Shown here in pieces: positions 22,601 to 34,200 of a DNA stretch of 64,000 bases. The stretch covers positions 2,108,001 to 2,172,000 of the forward strand of contig JBAJFE010000014.1 in NCBI GenBank assembly GCA_037903355.1, given 5' to 3'. This DNA is from Trichuris trichiura. Its lineage: Eukaryota > Nematoda > Enoplea > Trichinellida > Trichuridae. Both the position numbers and the translations under genes were made by a program. The first letter of the stretch is position 1. Each line of letters starts with the position of its first letter. Under the pieces are notes generated by a model, which worked only from the letters and a program-made list of their open reading frames with translations, searched no databases and was not told the origin of the DNA.

Positions 22601-25080
22601 AAGAGGCGCTTATGGAAGGAGGATTTATCTTAACGAAATGGTCATCCAGTAAGACGGAACTCTTGGAACGTTTCCCAGAGACTGATCGTTCAGATGGCAT
22701 TGTCAACTTAAGACTGAGCGACATACCGCTTGAGAATGTACTTGGTCTACTATGGGATCAACGATCAGACTCATTTCGTTTCGCGTCAGACATTGACAGT
22801 AGAAACGTAAATACAAAACGACAGATGCTAAGTGCAATCGCGAGTCTTTATGATCCGCTCGGTTTCCTGGCTCCTGTGATAGTGACAGCCAAATTGCTCA
22901 TGCGAGAATCGATCTGCCTAAATACTGATTGGGATGAGGATTTGGATAAGAAATTGTCTCAAGAATTTCAAGATTGGTCATCCAAAATCAGTTCAATCAG
23001 GTCTCTGCAAATACCAAGATGGCTCTCACTCTCAAGTGAAGTTGCGAAAATCGAGTTACACTCATTCTCTGACGCGTCTGAGACAGCCTTTGGAGCGGTT
23101 GTATACTTGAGGACAATTAGTACCAGCGGAACTGTTAACGTCTCTTTCCTCATGGCGAAGACACGTATCGCACCACGACGTCCGTTAACGATTCCGCGGC
23201 TCGAACTACAGGCAGCAGTCATGGCCGTACGTCTGGTTGATACTGTAAAACAAGAAATGGGATTGCCCGTAGATCGTACTGTGTACTGGACTGATTCGAC
23301 AACGGTACTTCACTGGTTGCACGTTCCAGCTAGAATGCGTTCTTTCGTTATTCATCGTATAGCTGAGATATTAGAATTCTCTGAAGCCAAGAATTGGCGC
23401 TATGTGCCAGGGAATTTAAATCCAGCTGATGACGCGTCAAGAGGATTACCTGCAAACAAGCTACATGATAGACATCGGTGGTTCCTTGGACCCCACTTTT
23501 TGGTTGAACACGAATCGACGTGGCCGAACAATATAATAGCTAGCCTTTCTGAAGAAGCTGTGCTCGAAACGCTGGGACCAACTCGATGGGTTGGAGCCAT
23601 GTCAGCTGCCGAAACAAACTGCGTATTGCATCTAATCGACGTGACTTCGAGTTACAAGCGAATTCTGCGCATCATGGCCTACGTCTGTCGGTTTGCTTAT
23701 CGTCGGAGAGGAGGTTCAGAGACGCTAGACGCTGATGAAATCCAGGTGGCGCAATGGCTATGTGTTCGTATAGTACAAAACAGTTTTTTGGGCAATGAAA
23801 TAGCCGACATGCGAAAAGGTCGTAATGTCAACGAATCGTCGAAATTGATAGGACTCGACCCTTTTTTGGATGAACAAGGCTTGATACGCGTTGGCGGGCG
23901 GATCCGCCGTGCAGACGTCGACTTGTCAACTAAACATCCCGTCGTTCTACCAGGCGAAAGCTCCTTAGCACACAGAATCGTTTGGCAACGTCACCTCGAT
24001 CTGATGCATGCCGGAACTGAGCGAGTCCTCGCTGATCTGCGTGCAGAATTTTGGATTACTGGCGGTCGGCGATTAGTACGGCGTGTAATAGGCAAATGCC
24101 TCTATTGCCGTAAACTGAGTGCAGTACCGAAGCAAATTATGATGTCAGATCTGCCGAGTGAACGACTGGACTTCCATGCACCAGCGTTCACCAACGTTGG
24201 CATCGACTTTTTTGGACCGTTCGAGGTAATTGTCAAACGTAGTCGCGAAAAACGGTACGGTTGCATATTCACCTGTTTGGTAAGTCGAGCAGTGCACCTG
24301 GAGTTGACTCCGTCGTTGAATTTGAATTCCGTCATCCAAGCGGTAAAGAGGTTCATCTCACGTCGCGGTCGACCAAAAATTATAATGTCCGATAATGGCA
24401 GTAGCTTCGTGAAAGCAGCAAAATGTTTCCGTCAGGAGTGGTCAGAAGTTGATATCGAAGGGTTGAGTACCAGCCTAGCTGATCTACGTATCAAATGGAA
24501 ATTCTCGCCTCCCCATGGTCCACACTTCGGTGGCGCTTGGGAACGATTAATCGGTGTGGCAAAAAGGGCCCTATGTGCAACCTTGCATGGGAACCATTGC
24601 ACAGACGAAGTCTTAGCTACTATATTTGCGGAAGTTGAGGCATTGCTCAATGGAAGACCGCTATGCTACATTGGCGAGGATCCTTCGAACCCGGAACCAC
24701 TAACCCCCTTCATGCTTCTGACAGGAAGATCAAATATCAACGTGCCTGTAGACGTCACCTGCGGTAAAGAATGCACTTCGAATAAACATTGGTGCTACGC
24801 GCAAAAGATCGTGGACCGATTTTGGCAGCGCTGGCGGAAGGAATATTTACCAACACTGCAGCAAAGGTCCAGGTGGACAAAGGACACTCCCAACATGAAA
24901 GTTGGCGATGTAGTGGTAATCGTCGAACCCCAGCAACCACGTGGACATTGGCCGCTGGGTCTTATAACTCACATTGTCGAAGGCACTGATGGCCGCGTTC
25001 GAATCGCCACGGTGAAGACTAAGAGTCGGTCTTATGTAAGACCCGTGACTCGCTTAGCGCTTATCGAAAGCTTGGGTTAA
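19687..25080 (+). CDS. BEL/Pao retrotransposon polyprotein
   Basis: One uninterrupted frame of 1797 residues carries the full gag-pol order of BEL/Pao elements. It has a DUF1759-type gag (about 190-370), Cys/His zinc knuckles (about 401-470, including CRICELNHPLEQC and CFACFDPSHRARFC), an aspartic protease with DTGS at 532-535, a reverse transcriptase with YVDN at 950-953, an RNase H (acidic residues near D1129 and D1203), an integrase zinc site (H1429 to C1471/C1474), an integrase core (D1507, D1569, E1619), and a C-terminal DUF5641-like domain. Gag and pol are in one frame, as usual for the group. No env-like ORF follows. All catalytic residues that I can check are present, so the copy may be competent. 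Several shorter frames on both strands here are shadows. Confidence 0.97.
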   Translation: MSDRSKSEAAATHVESSESVGRRAARGRRCRSSSRVPSGQTYPSSDISHPREVTMDTVSTIVSEIKNHLSALFNELRLTSSPPVDEQFATKRDGHRNSVESSCSGVPNSRAGTQVTTCLPPQSTGWQGANSLQDAKGAFPPTAIPAKQVCSQDSASRADDWIDSLTRDGGSAADPVPAINHLPFNTLQQLGPSVKIEPFDGDPRQWETFIGSFKALVHDVVQSNAQRVAILSQLLSPRLRSSLGNCLHSPEMYPEALANLRQLFGDPSRALDMHIHTLLNIAPMKSNSKEEVERFFFEVRGAVSTFRALGSNVELQSKATLHSVSTKLTYKLKTVWARRAFDLLPKMATLTDFDKWLEEMVIVQNSDGDSEVDSPQAKKLPRRLKSTRQVNTLTSSTGTIVCRICELNHPLEQCPQFLSLSLLRRAETLKNFGLCFACFDPSHRARFCRSRRRCGVDGCRLRHHPLLHGAPRVYAQPPAQKEERSATKSCPSSESTMIGTTVTNASEIVLLSVVPVVAASGDRVVSTYALLDTGSEGSLITEKLARQLRLAKDRCQLRLSTFHGQDPPQELFKTTFQLRSVRGEKTFDIKNAIVVPSLNVSNRIIDWTRIKGRLGHLNDLPLVKIDYAHVELLLGADNFDAIQPLELRRPARKGQPYGVKTPLGWTVCGRFSLSKEERILHSIQINRVTIKAAEDETPLFETLEKFWSTESFGTKPNSKLPVSPEVEYAQRLLSSSTAYFANRFSVGLLWKPGLNTLPNNRPLALNRFLVLRKRLRANPALQSMYRNAMDDLFRRNIASEVPQDKLGLPAGRVWYLPHHGVCHPNKPNRLRIVFDASAKFGGTSLNDHLTKGPDLTNSLVGILIRFRRYNIPIVSDVEKMFHQVAVPEADRSVLRFLWTNSDEGAPRTYQMNRQVFGLTSAPASCMYALNCAIETFAPAGVTARCQRQFYVDNYLDSFEFLEDASRVAKNLKEALMEGGFILTKWSSSKTELLERFPETDRSDGIVNLRLSDIPLENVLGLLWDQRSDSFRFASDIDSRNVNTKRQMLSAIASLYDPLGFLAPVIVTAKLLMRESICLNTDWDEDLDKKLSQEFQDWSSKISSIRSLQIPRWLSLSSEVAKIELHSFSDASETAFGAVVYLRTISTSGTVNVSFLMAKTRIAPRRPLTIPRLELQAAVMAVRLVDTVKQEMGLPVDRTVYWTDSTTVLHWLHVPARMRSFVIHRIAEILEFSEAKNWRYVPGNLNPADDASRGLPANKLHDRHRWFLGPHFLVEHESTWPNNIIASLSEEAVLETLGPTRWVGAMSAAETNCVLHLIDVTSSYKRILRIMAYVCRFAYRRRGGSETLDADEIQVAQWLCVRIVQNSFLGNEIADMRKGRNVNESSKLIGLDPFLDEQGLIRVGGRIRRADVDLSTKHPVVLPGESSLAHRIVWQRHLDLMHAGTERVLADLRAEFWITGGRRLVRRVIGKCLYCRKLSAVPKQIMMSDLPSERLDFHAPAFTNVGIDFFGPFEVIVKRSREKRYGCIFTCLVSRAVHLELTPSLNLNSVIQAVKRFISRRGRPKIIMSDNGSSFVKAAKCFRQEWSEVDIEGLSTSLADLRIKWKFSPPHGPHFGGAWERLIGVAKRALCATLHGNHCTDEVLATIFAEVEALLNGRPLCYIGEDPSNPEPLTPFMLLTGRSNINVPVDVTCGKECTSNKHWCYAQKIVDRFWQRWRKEYLPTLQQRSRWTKDTPNMKVGDVVVIVEPQQPRGHWPLGLITHIVEGTDGRVRIATVKTKSRSYVRPVTRLALIESLG

Positions 25081-25170
25081 AGCCACCTTCGCCCCATTTC
25101 GATCGTCTAAATCCTTTCGTTTGTCTTGCCGTTACAAAGGTACTGCTCGCGTATGTGTTTCCACCGACGT

Positions 25171-25188
25171 GGAAACGGTGGGGAGGTG
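25171..25188 (+). other. polypurine tract
   Basis: A mostly purine run ending GGTGGGGAGGTG abuts the 3' LTR, the expected site of plus-strand priming. Confidence 0.8.
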
Positions 25189-25426
25189 TGTCCTGAACGA
25201 AAACGTTTGGCTCGAGGCTGTCAGCATGAGGCGGAAATTTCGTCGCTATGTTCGCCCATGCGGAACGCCTACCCTAATTTTGACATCGTGTTTACTTGCT
25301 TACGAGACTTAAGTAAGTTCTGTCTGTCGTCGTCGTACAGAACGGTCGCTTTCGTGTGCTCTAGTAAACGTCGTATCCTTGTGTGTATTTTCCTCTCTTG
25401 TCACGACTTCGGCTCGGTTCGTGAGA
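25189..25426 (+). repeat. 3' LTR of BEL/Pao element
   Basis: This 238-bp repeat begins TGTCCTGAACG and ends GTGAGA. It is followed by GCATT at 25427-25431, the same 5-bp duplication that precedes the 5' LTR. The terminal dinucleotide is GA here and CA in the 5' copy. Confidence 0.95.
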
Positions 25427-25431
25427 GCATT

Positions 25432-28274
25432 CATATCTGTGATGGCCGGTTGCGTACTGAACAAACGGAAACTTTTTGCTGTCATTATGCCCTTCCTAAA
25501 CTTTGTACTGCGTCACGTTGAAAAATTATGCGTAATAAGTAATACAAAATGAGTCAGAAGAACATTGGATGAAGCATGGGTTGCTTTATGTTCTGCGTAA
25601 GGGATTCGATTTAATGCGGAAGATTTAGAAAGAATTAACTGTGGGCTCTGTTCTAAGGTCGAATCATGTCTCTCAGCCGAACTGTTATACTGTAAGTTTG
25701 CCGGCTAACGTGTTCTGCGCTTGATTAAGCCTAAACCTAAAGATTAAGCTTATATTTTGGCTTAAGCTTAAAAAAGAGCAGAACAAGATGACTGCGCGCT
25801 CGCTAGCAAGTGCGGAAGGTATGGCCGCGTACTTGGCAGAAAAGAACCTGCATTTTTCAGACGGTAGGGCGGGTAAGTGACGAGATGCCAAAAATGCAAA
25901 GAAACAGCGTTACTCCTCCTATCTGAATCTACTATGTCGAATAACATCATCAGTTCCTTTTCACTCTTGCCTAAACAGAAAAGGAAGAATATCCAGCGGC
26001 AGCTCGTTACCGTTGGTGAAAATAAGACAGTTCAGCAGGAAAAGGCACTAGCTCCTACACAAGACTGATGAAGCATGCATTGCTGAAAGTGCAGCTAACA
26101 AAACCAGTTCAATTTTTGAGTGAGAAATGTGCCATACACGCGTAGATAGAGTACGTCGTATTGCAGCATGGCTTCATGTCGAAGCGGGATCAAAACAAAG
26201 GTAAGAAGTGTTACCCACCCCGCGCACCCACCTTACATTTACCAGTTTGACTATCCCGCGTTCCTACCACTGCAGCTAAGCCCTTTTGGATATCATTTCA
26301 AAAACTTTGCCGACCTTCATTAATAAGCTGTTGACTTCATGTCGAGGTGACGACAATTTTGTCATCTTGGTTCTTCTTGAAGGTTGACGAAAGCTGGCTT
26401 AAAGCACCATAATCTATTTTTAATAGGCAGTGCTATTGCAGCTAAATTTTGTCTCCCAAATAAAGAAAACGTTCTTGCGATTACCAAGCGAACGTGGGAA
26501 ACACAACCTGCACTACGCTTTACCTGAAAGATGCAATCAGCTTTAGTGTTTACTTCCTGACGCTTTCTGTTCTACTAATGTGGCTCCTTGAATGCGACAT
26601 TGAATATAGGTAAAGCGGGCGGGTTAACTGCATTCGGTATCAGAGCTACTGCCATTCCAAGCTTTGCGAATGGGCGCGTTTTATCTCGACTTCTTTTGCA
26701 CTGCCTTTTGCCATCTTCTGCATGTTACCTTCAGCTCAGAGTTGGATGTAACCGGATGCTTCGATTGTGTTCAACGACGTACTCACATCATGCACGCAGT
26801 GAATCCGTTTTCCGTCTATCGTTCGCAGTATTCAACTGGTATGGACTAAGATCGTGAACACCGCAGAAATTACTGTACGGCTTGCAAGGAAAATCATGAC
26901 GGCACTTAGTAGGCTTTGAATAATGGACAGAATCGAAACTTGTTAACTGACGACAGCAGAAATCGTGAAATGACCTTAAATTACCTCACTACTGCGGGGA
27001 AAGTATTCCGTCTCATTCGCGAGTTGAAACAAAAGCCAGTAAGCAAGTGGAGTTCAGTAATAATCGCCATCAGTTCTCGAGACCAAAATCGCTTGGTGAT
27101 TTAAGGTTTTACGACAAAAACAGCATCGCTTGCGCTAGTCAACAAGAAGCAAGGCAAAACCATGTAGCACCGATACGTTCTTCGCCTTACTTTTCATCTA
27201 ATGCAGGTAAGGGCACACAAAGAGAGGGAGTACTTTGCATACGTTCTTCAAAGGGTGAGCAAACTGAAACAGTTTCTTGGAACTGATATCCATGGTAGAT
27301 TATTCAGATGCTCAAGCATCAATGTTTCAAATACACATGATTTACAATTGTCCTCAGGTTGGCCAGAGTTGATCTGAAATCGAAGTTAATTATATGTTCA
27401 CAGCTGGCCTGCACAAATAAATAGTTGTCATATTTCGGTTTTAATTCATTATGTCATACAACGCAGTTGTCGTCAAGTTCAACTGTAACATATGAACGAT
27501 CAGTCGGACATCGAAACAATTCACCAATTTACCTAAACAGTTGACGTAACATCCTTCATTCGAGAGATTACCAGTTCGAGAATTGGTAATTCAATCGACC
27601 TTGCTCAAACAAAAATAAGCTTTTGACAAGGTATCAGCTCTTCTAACTAACTACACGTTTAGGAGTAACAATACTATATCGGGCAAAGGGCAACCACCGG
27701 CCGTGTTTGCGGTTAATAAACAGCATATCGTTCAATAGAGAACTATCGACAAACGAAACACTTAAAAATCGACAACAGCAAGTCAAAGACCCACCGCTGT
27801 TTTTTGTGCACAAATTGAGCAACGAAATAAACCGAAAAATGAGCCTAATTAAAATGTAATTAGAACGAGAGACAGGGAAAAACAAGTGACAAAAAATATG
27901 ACACTAATGAGGTCGGATCAACGCAGTGCAACCGTCTTTTTCATCACCGTACATTTTGATCACCAACCAAACCCTTATCAACGTTATTACTACTAACAAG
28001 ATACGCCATTTTGTCTCTGTAAGGCAAAGTGCAGTGCGTGACTACATGCATACGCAACGTTGACTCCGAAAAAGAAAAGGATGAGAACAAGTTTCCGAGT
28101 GGAAAACGTCACGCGGGTTGGCGATCCCCGCTTGCCAATACAACGCAAGGAATTAAACACTGCAAAACAAAACAAAAAAAGAGAAAAAACAAAACCGAAT
28201 CTTATCGTCGCACAATGAAACGAGGCTGCACGCTTACAAAAGGGCGCAAATGCACGCGCGCGTACTGAATGCTC
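25432..28274. other. no gene seen; probable TFAP4 3' flank
   Basis: Open frames are short and without domains. The left part is host DNA flanking the BEL insertion. Confidence 0.4.
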
Positions 28275-31200
28275 TCACGAAGAAACAACCGTCATTTCCC
28301 GGTGATGTGTTTCACAAGTTCCGTAATTGTCAAAACCAATTTTCGGCACCGACTTTTGAACGAACTGTTCCTCCGTAGACACCACCGAACCTGTGACGCC
28401 GCTGCCGTTTTGCTGACTATTAAACGGAGACGAAACCGGCGCAGTTTCGCCGCCTTGACGTTGATCCCACTTTGCGGTACGTCGACATTCCGAATCGACA
28501 AAGAGCTCTTCGCCTTCCAATTGACGAATGGCTTCAATGATGGCGTTTAAGCTCTGCTTGGGCTGCTGGCCACCGTTCGAGCACTTATTTCCTCTATAGT
28601 TCGCAGTTTTCGCGTCGCAGTTGGCGTTCACACCTAGCGCCGTTCTCGGAGCTTCGGTGATGGGAACCCAAATTGTCGAAGATCGCTCTGCCGCTGCTGC
28701 TGCCGCAAGCTGCGAGTGATGCGGCATCAAAGAACTAATTGGAGGCATGGTTGAGTTGAACACCACTGCTTGCGGTGAAGTGGCGCAAGGAGGAGTAGAA
28801 CACATGAGGTCGCCATTGAGCCCGCACCCAGCGACAGGTAGGAAAGACTGCTGGGCACTTTTCAACGTTGAGTTCGGGGCCGCAAAACCTTTTGTCACAT
28901 TATGCATAGCGGCGTGAGGGTGGCCTACGGGAAAATCGATCATCGAAACCGTTGGGATATGTCCTAGAGACTAAAAGCAACCGCAAACCATGAGCGACTT
29001 CAAAATTTCGAAAAAAAACTTAACACTTACCCCAAAATGGGACAATTCTAATTTTCTGCAATAATGCTCTTCGCGCATGTAGCTCAGCTGGCGTTCGTGG
29101 TCCAATGCCAACTGCAACTCAAAAAGTCGCCGTTTCAGCATATCGACTTCTGTGGTGCCGTCGAAAAGATCAGTTTGCACGGCGGCTTCGCTCTTTGCCG
29201 ACTCAACTTCCATTATTGAGCTTTCGCTGGAACAACATCTATCGTCTAATGAACTGCCTGTAAAACAATGATTTAATGTACGCGAAAAATGTGAAAGGCA
29301 TGTTTCGCTTGAAACTTACTTTTATTAACCTTCTGACGCTTCTTCGGTGGTCCGCCTTTTGACACTGGATTGTTCGGAAGCAACAACAGTTCTACTTGTA
29401 CGCCAATGTGATTAACTTCGGGAGCGTCGGTATGCTGTTCCTTGGGGCCCTTGACCTCCAACAATTTGCGCAGTTTTGATAACTGTTTCACCAAATTGAC
29501 ATTTCGTGTGTCGATCTCTTGCAGATAATCAGCTGTCTGTTGTAAAATTGCGGCCTAAAAAACAAGTTTATTTCTTCAACCACGCGAAAAGGAACAACGC
29601 CATTTTGCAAACCAAAATGAACAAAAAAATATTTGCGAAGGCCAAAAGTGTGTTGAAGCAAACTGCGCTGACGATGGGATAGTGAGGTTCCAATAAACAA
29701 ATTACGTTTTTACTGGCACAACTTGCAATGCTTTAGTAAAACTGAATTCCAACTCTGGGAGCCAGGCAAGTGGTTACGAATCTACGAACAGAAGACTCAC
29801 GGTTCAACCTAACCTAGACAACTGAAGTACTTAACAAATGACGACGCACCTGAACGCCTAAAATCTCTTATTCCCTCTACGGGCGGCAGCTTAAGAACTG
29901 TGATCCAAGACGAAAGTAAAATTACAACTCGCAGATCCGGTTATTACGATTGCATTTCTACAGGCGGCAGGAAGCAAAAATAACTGTCGTCTACAATGTA
30001 AGGCCGAAAAGAAATTTTCTAACGCGAGTCTATTTACTATTGATTGAACTGATAGTGGTAGGTGGGGGTCCGTATGTCCAAAACGTAGAAACTGCAAATT
30101 ATTTGTCCTTCCCTTATCTGATGCTAACAACACACATAATTCCCATACGCAGTTACCTAAAGCGGCAGCAAAAGGGTATCTTTATCCCAACAATTTCGTA
30201 ATGTTCGCGGCAATCGCCGAGCGTCCAAGCAAAACAAACCTACTGCCAAAGATACAAAGGCATCGGGCGCTTCATCAGCAGGACCTTGAAGGATCAAGAG
30301 GACTTCACATTCTGTTCAAAGAACGCTCTCCATCACTGATTGTCGCCTCACCCCAAAAATCAATGAATAACAGTTGCGCACAATGGCTACGCGTTCCCAG
30401 TTTCTCGGCTCTTTTTCTCAAAGCCCACTGCTACATCTACGGTCGTGCTTAAAGACAGCATAAAATCGTACTTCCCTTGGAGATGAGTACCTCTAATTTC
30501 AAAAAATTGCAAATGGCGTAGTTGTTAACCTTTACGGTTGAATGCTTCTGTCGTATGGCGTTGACTAGCAATGGTGGGACCTTCTAACATGGTGTTTCAT
30601 TTGGGTCTGCCATTAGACAATGGAGGTGAGCAACTGCGCCAACTAAAATATCTGAAATTAAGGATACCCATCTTCAACGGATGCACAATTTTTTGGTAAG
30701 CTGAATTGTAGGAATCCAAGTAAAGTTGGTTTAAAGCCCATACGCTGCTACCATCTTGCAAACTTAAGAGTTCAAAGCGGGATTATACAGTGTGACCTAA
30801 TAAAAATAAGCCGCCTCAACGCCTTTTGAAATTTATCTCCCTCAACGGACATTTTTGAAGGAAATGGTTAAAATGAACACGATCCAAAGGAACAAATCTT
30901 TTGAAACATGCCACATCTAAGTGGATGTTTGGTTGGAAACCTATAAAAGCGTACAAGGTGGCAATGACGCAATGGAACACACCAGCTTCATAATTAAGAA
31001 AATAAAGTCGACCCTTGTCATTCGCGGTTAATTCGTCCAAAATTTTGAGCGTTTTACCGCGTTATACAGGATACTCTACATTCTAGCGGCATATTTCGTC
31101 CTGCCCCCTTGAATTCCTTCCGGAACGGTTATCATACCTAGTAATCCTTCGAAGTTTGGTACTACAGAATCTAGCTATGAGATAAGGACATCAATGAAAC

Positions 31201-34200
31201 TGCGCCTGTCCAATGGGCTTAGTCATCAGAGTCCAGGCCGTTAGATACAAGAAAGGATGAAAGTAAAATTCTCCCTCTCTAAACTAGTGGGAATCGCCTT
31301 GCTTTAATGAGCTAAGCGACTTACTGGTGCGCGGAATGGGTGCAGAGCAGAGGAAATATAAAACATAGAGGCGCGAAACCTTCACCTCCCAACTCCTTGG
31401 CAATATTCACTATGTCCATGATCTCCTCATCGATGGCACCTAAGTCCTCGCATCCACTGACTGCGTCTCCCTACAAACGCTTCCAGCAACCACTAAGTGT
31501 TCTAGGTTTTATCTCGTGTACCGCCGTGTAAAAGATGACGTCACTATTTCACGCCGGACGAATTGCGTTGTACAGAACCCCGCGGATAACCAGGGCCGAC
31601 TGTATATAGCGCGGCTTTAACGTGCCTACCATTTACTTACAGACGTTTCGCAACGATACGTTATTAACAACTGCAGGGTAATCTGTAACAAAGAATTCAC
31701 CTAATTCACAACTGGAAGTTGCATGTTTACCTAGCATGACGTAACCATTAGGACTGCGATATGGACGAATGAACGCTTTAATTGGTCAAAAGCATTTCCT
31801 CACTCAATGTATGCAAATAACGCAAACAAGAGCGCTTTGGCTTAGGCAGCTGATACGAGAAGACCCCACGAATAGCTAGCCAACCGACCGACCTATGGTT
31901 AGCTAGAAGGGCGCTACTAGCTCACATAAATCAGATAGCCTATTTTCTGGCATTCGCACAATTTTTAGAATTACAAACCTTTGGCGGTGAATTCTAAGCT
32001 GGCAAAGACTGATGCATTGCTACAAGCCGGTTCTCGCACGATCAACCTCAAAATTACCATTACTGTAACGGTTGACAATCTGCTCAGTCAGCCACACTAT
32101 TTACATTGATGGCAATAGCACATTTTCAAATAAGCGTGCTTGTGTCTGCGTTGTTTCGCGTTGAAAGTCAAACTTCCAACAGGATAGCAACACATTATAA
32201 TTTCGCATCTACTTTCGCATGTCAGGAAGAAGCAAGCCTGAACATGGCGGTGTCGATGCTGCCGTATAAACAAGCCTTGAAGGGCATACGGTTATGGAAA
32301 GGGAAACCGGCAAATGTTGGCAGCTTGTAAGACAAATTATTAGTAACTCTTTTCGATGTAAAAACGCAGCCTTCTTCCTTACTCTCCGTATTCGGCAAGC
32401 ACGAACGGATACACGTTTCGCAGACAGTCGAATGGGCACAACGAATATAGCATTTCAAATTGGCACTTGCATAAGCACCTGAACCAACTGGCAAAGCAGG
32501 CCAGAGTCACTGTAGAGCAGTGATTCCCAACCTTTTCTGCGCCAGGGCCCCCTTTCGAGACGCACATCTCCTCAGGGCCCCCTCCCGTTCTTGCGTGGTT
32601 GTGCTCTTCTCTTTTCTCGCCCTAGGTTCTTTCGCGTTTATTAGAGTACCTGTGACACGCAGTTTACCGAAGATTTCAACAATGAATTTTGCTGTTGTCT
32701 TTTCGATCTGGTGAAAACCGGACAACGAACTTTTAATCTGCATTTTAAAACTCTTCAATTTAAAAGTTCGATTTTTGCACTGGTCTGTGCCATATGGAAA
32801 AGGCAGTAACGAATCTAAATCTAATTCCTGACACGTGTGCAGTGTTTTTCAGTCGCGTGGTCTAAGTATTTCAGACGACCTGTAACTGCTCTTCTTTGCC
32901 GAGTGAATGAACGTAGGTCAAAAAGGTTCCTTAGTCATATGGAATTGGTCGAAACTTCTTCCACGCTCAGCTGCCAAACTTTCGTCTTGAAAATGGGTTT
33001 GTGTGACAAAAGTTTCCTATTAAGATTTATTGGATTTGTAGTCAAGATTTGCAAAGACTACCTCACATGAAGATGGAACGTCTTTATACGGTCTAGCAGT
33101 TTTATCATAAGAAAAAAGAGTCGTTTATTCCCATTGTAAGTCAAAGAAGGTAAGAGCATACAAACGATAGAATCTTTCGGAACTCAACTGGTTCCGTCGT
33201 CAGCAACAGGGTACAAAACTTGTCGCTAACGATGAAACTAGATAAGTGCTCCCTTTCGCCCAGGGCTTGTGTCCTATCGCTGACGACGGATCCAGTTGGG
33301 TTGTGAAAGCCCTGATCGTTTGGGTACTGCTGCGTTCTCTTATTTACAACGGGAGTAAACCGCTCTTTTTCTCTTGTGACTAACTGGCACTTAACGCTTC
33401 AGTCGCAGTGTATGAAAATGGTTTGTTAGAAACTTCAACGCGCTTTTACCGCACACGGTCAAATTCTACGTCTGTTTTTTGTTGTACTTGTCGCCTTGTT
33501 AACAACAACAGTATTATGCGTTGATCATGCTGGACGTCGGTTCTCCGAACTCCGTATTATTGCATTCAAGTTTACTATTTGACTTTAACAAGTAGGAAAA
33601 GTTGGCTATGTTGGCAAATCAGTGTGGTGGCTGAAGCTGGTGCCCTAATACCAATTTTTCCACGTCAGGTTCAATATTCGTTAGCAGCAACCTTAAGTCT
33701 CCACGCTGCGCTATTTGTAGCCTGTTTCTTTTTTAACCAAAAGATCTGTAGCGGCACTGAACCCACGTTCAACCAAATAAGAGGAAGGAAACGGCACGAG
33801 GAACTTTTTAACGATCTTCCATAATTCAGGGTAAAGTGTCGCAATTTGATGCTGCAACCAGAAATGACTGTAGCCACTCTTAAACTTAGGCTTCAGTTCT
33901 TCACTGGCTTGCAACTCAATCAGCTCTTCTTGCAAAAATGTCTCTGCTTCGTTAGCGTTTGAATATGGATCCAAAATCCAGGCTGGTATTCTCATTTTCA
34001 CAACCGAGGACCCCCAAGGGCCCCCTTAGCATTCAGGACCCCCTTGGACTCCCCCAGGGGCACCCGTTGGGAATGACTGCTTTAAAGACTGCCAGCTGAC
34101 TCATGGCCATTCAAACAGCTTTCGCGAGACTCGGCTGAATACAACTGAATGGAAATGGCAAAAATTGTCAACCGAGCGTTTCCATGAACAGCCTGCACGT

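Larger units (their letters stand above)
32518..34079. mobile_element. hAT transposon relic
   Basis: The ends CAGTGATTCCCAACC and (inverted) CAGTCATTCCCAACG are hAT termini, followed by GC-rich sub-terminal sequence. The flanking octamers CTGTAGAG (32510-32517) and CTTTAAAG (34080-34087) agree at 6 of 8 positions and share a central TA, as in Buster-type hATs. On the minus strand, 34001-33711 encodes the C-terminal hAT dimerisation domain (FPSSYLVERGFSAATDLLVK). The DDE region is missing. A second, imperfect inverted repeat (about 33105-33370) is nested inside. The relic lies in intron 2 of TFAP4. Confidence 0.85.

Noticed and set aside
25126..25521. A 131-codon plus-strand frame after the polyprotein, considered as an env-like ORF
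   Set aside because: It is the LTR translated in the same chance frame as the 5' copy, with host sequence at its end; no signal peptide or membrane anchor.
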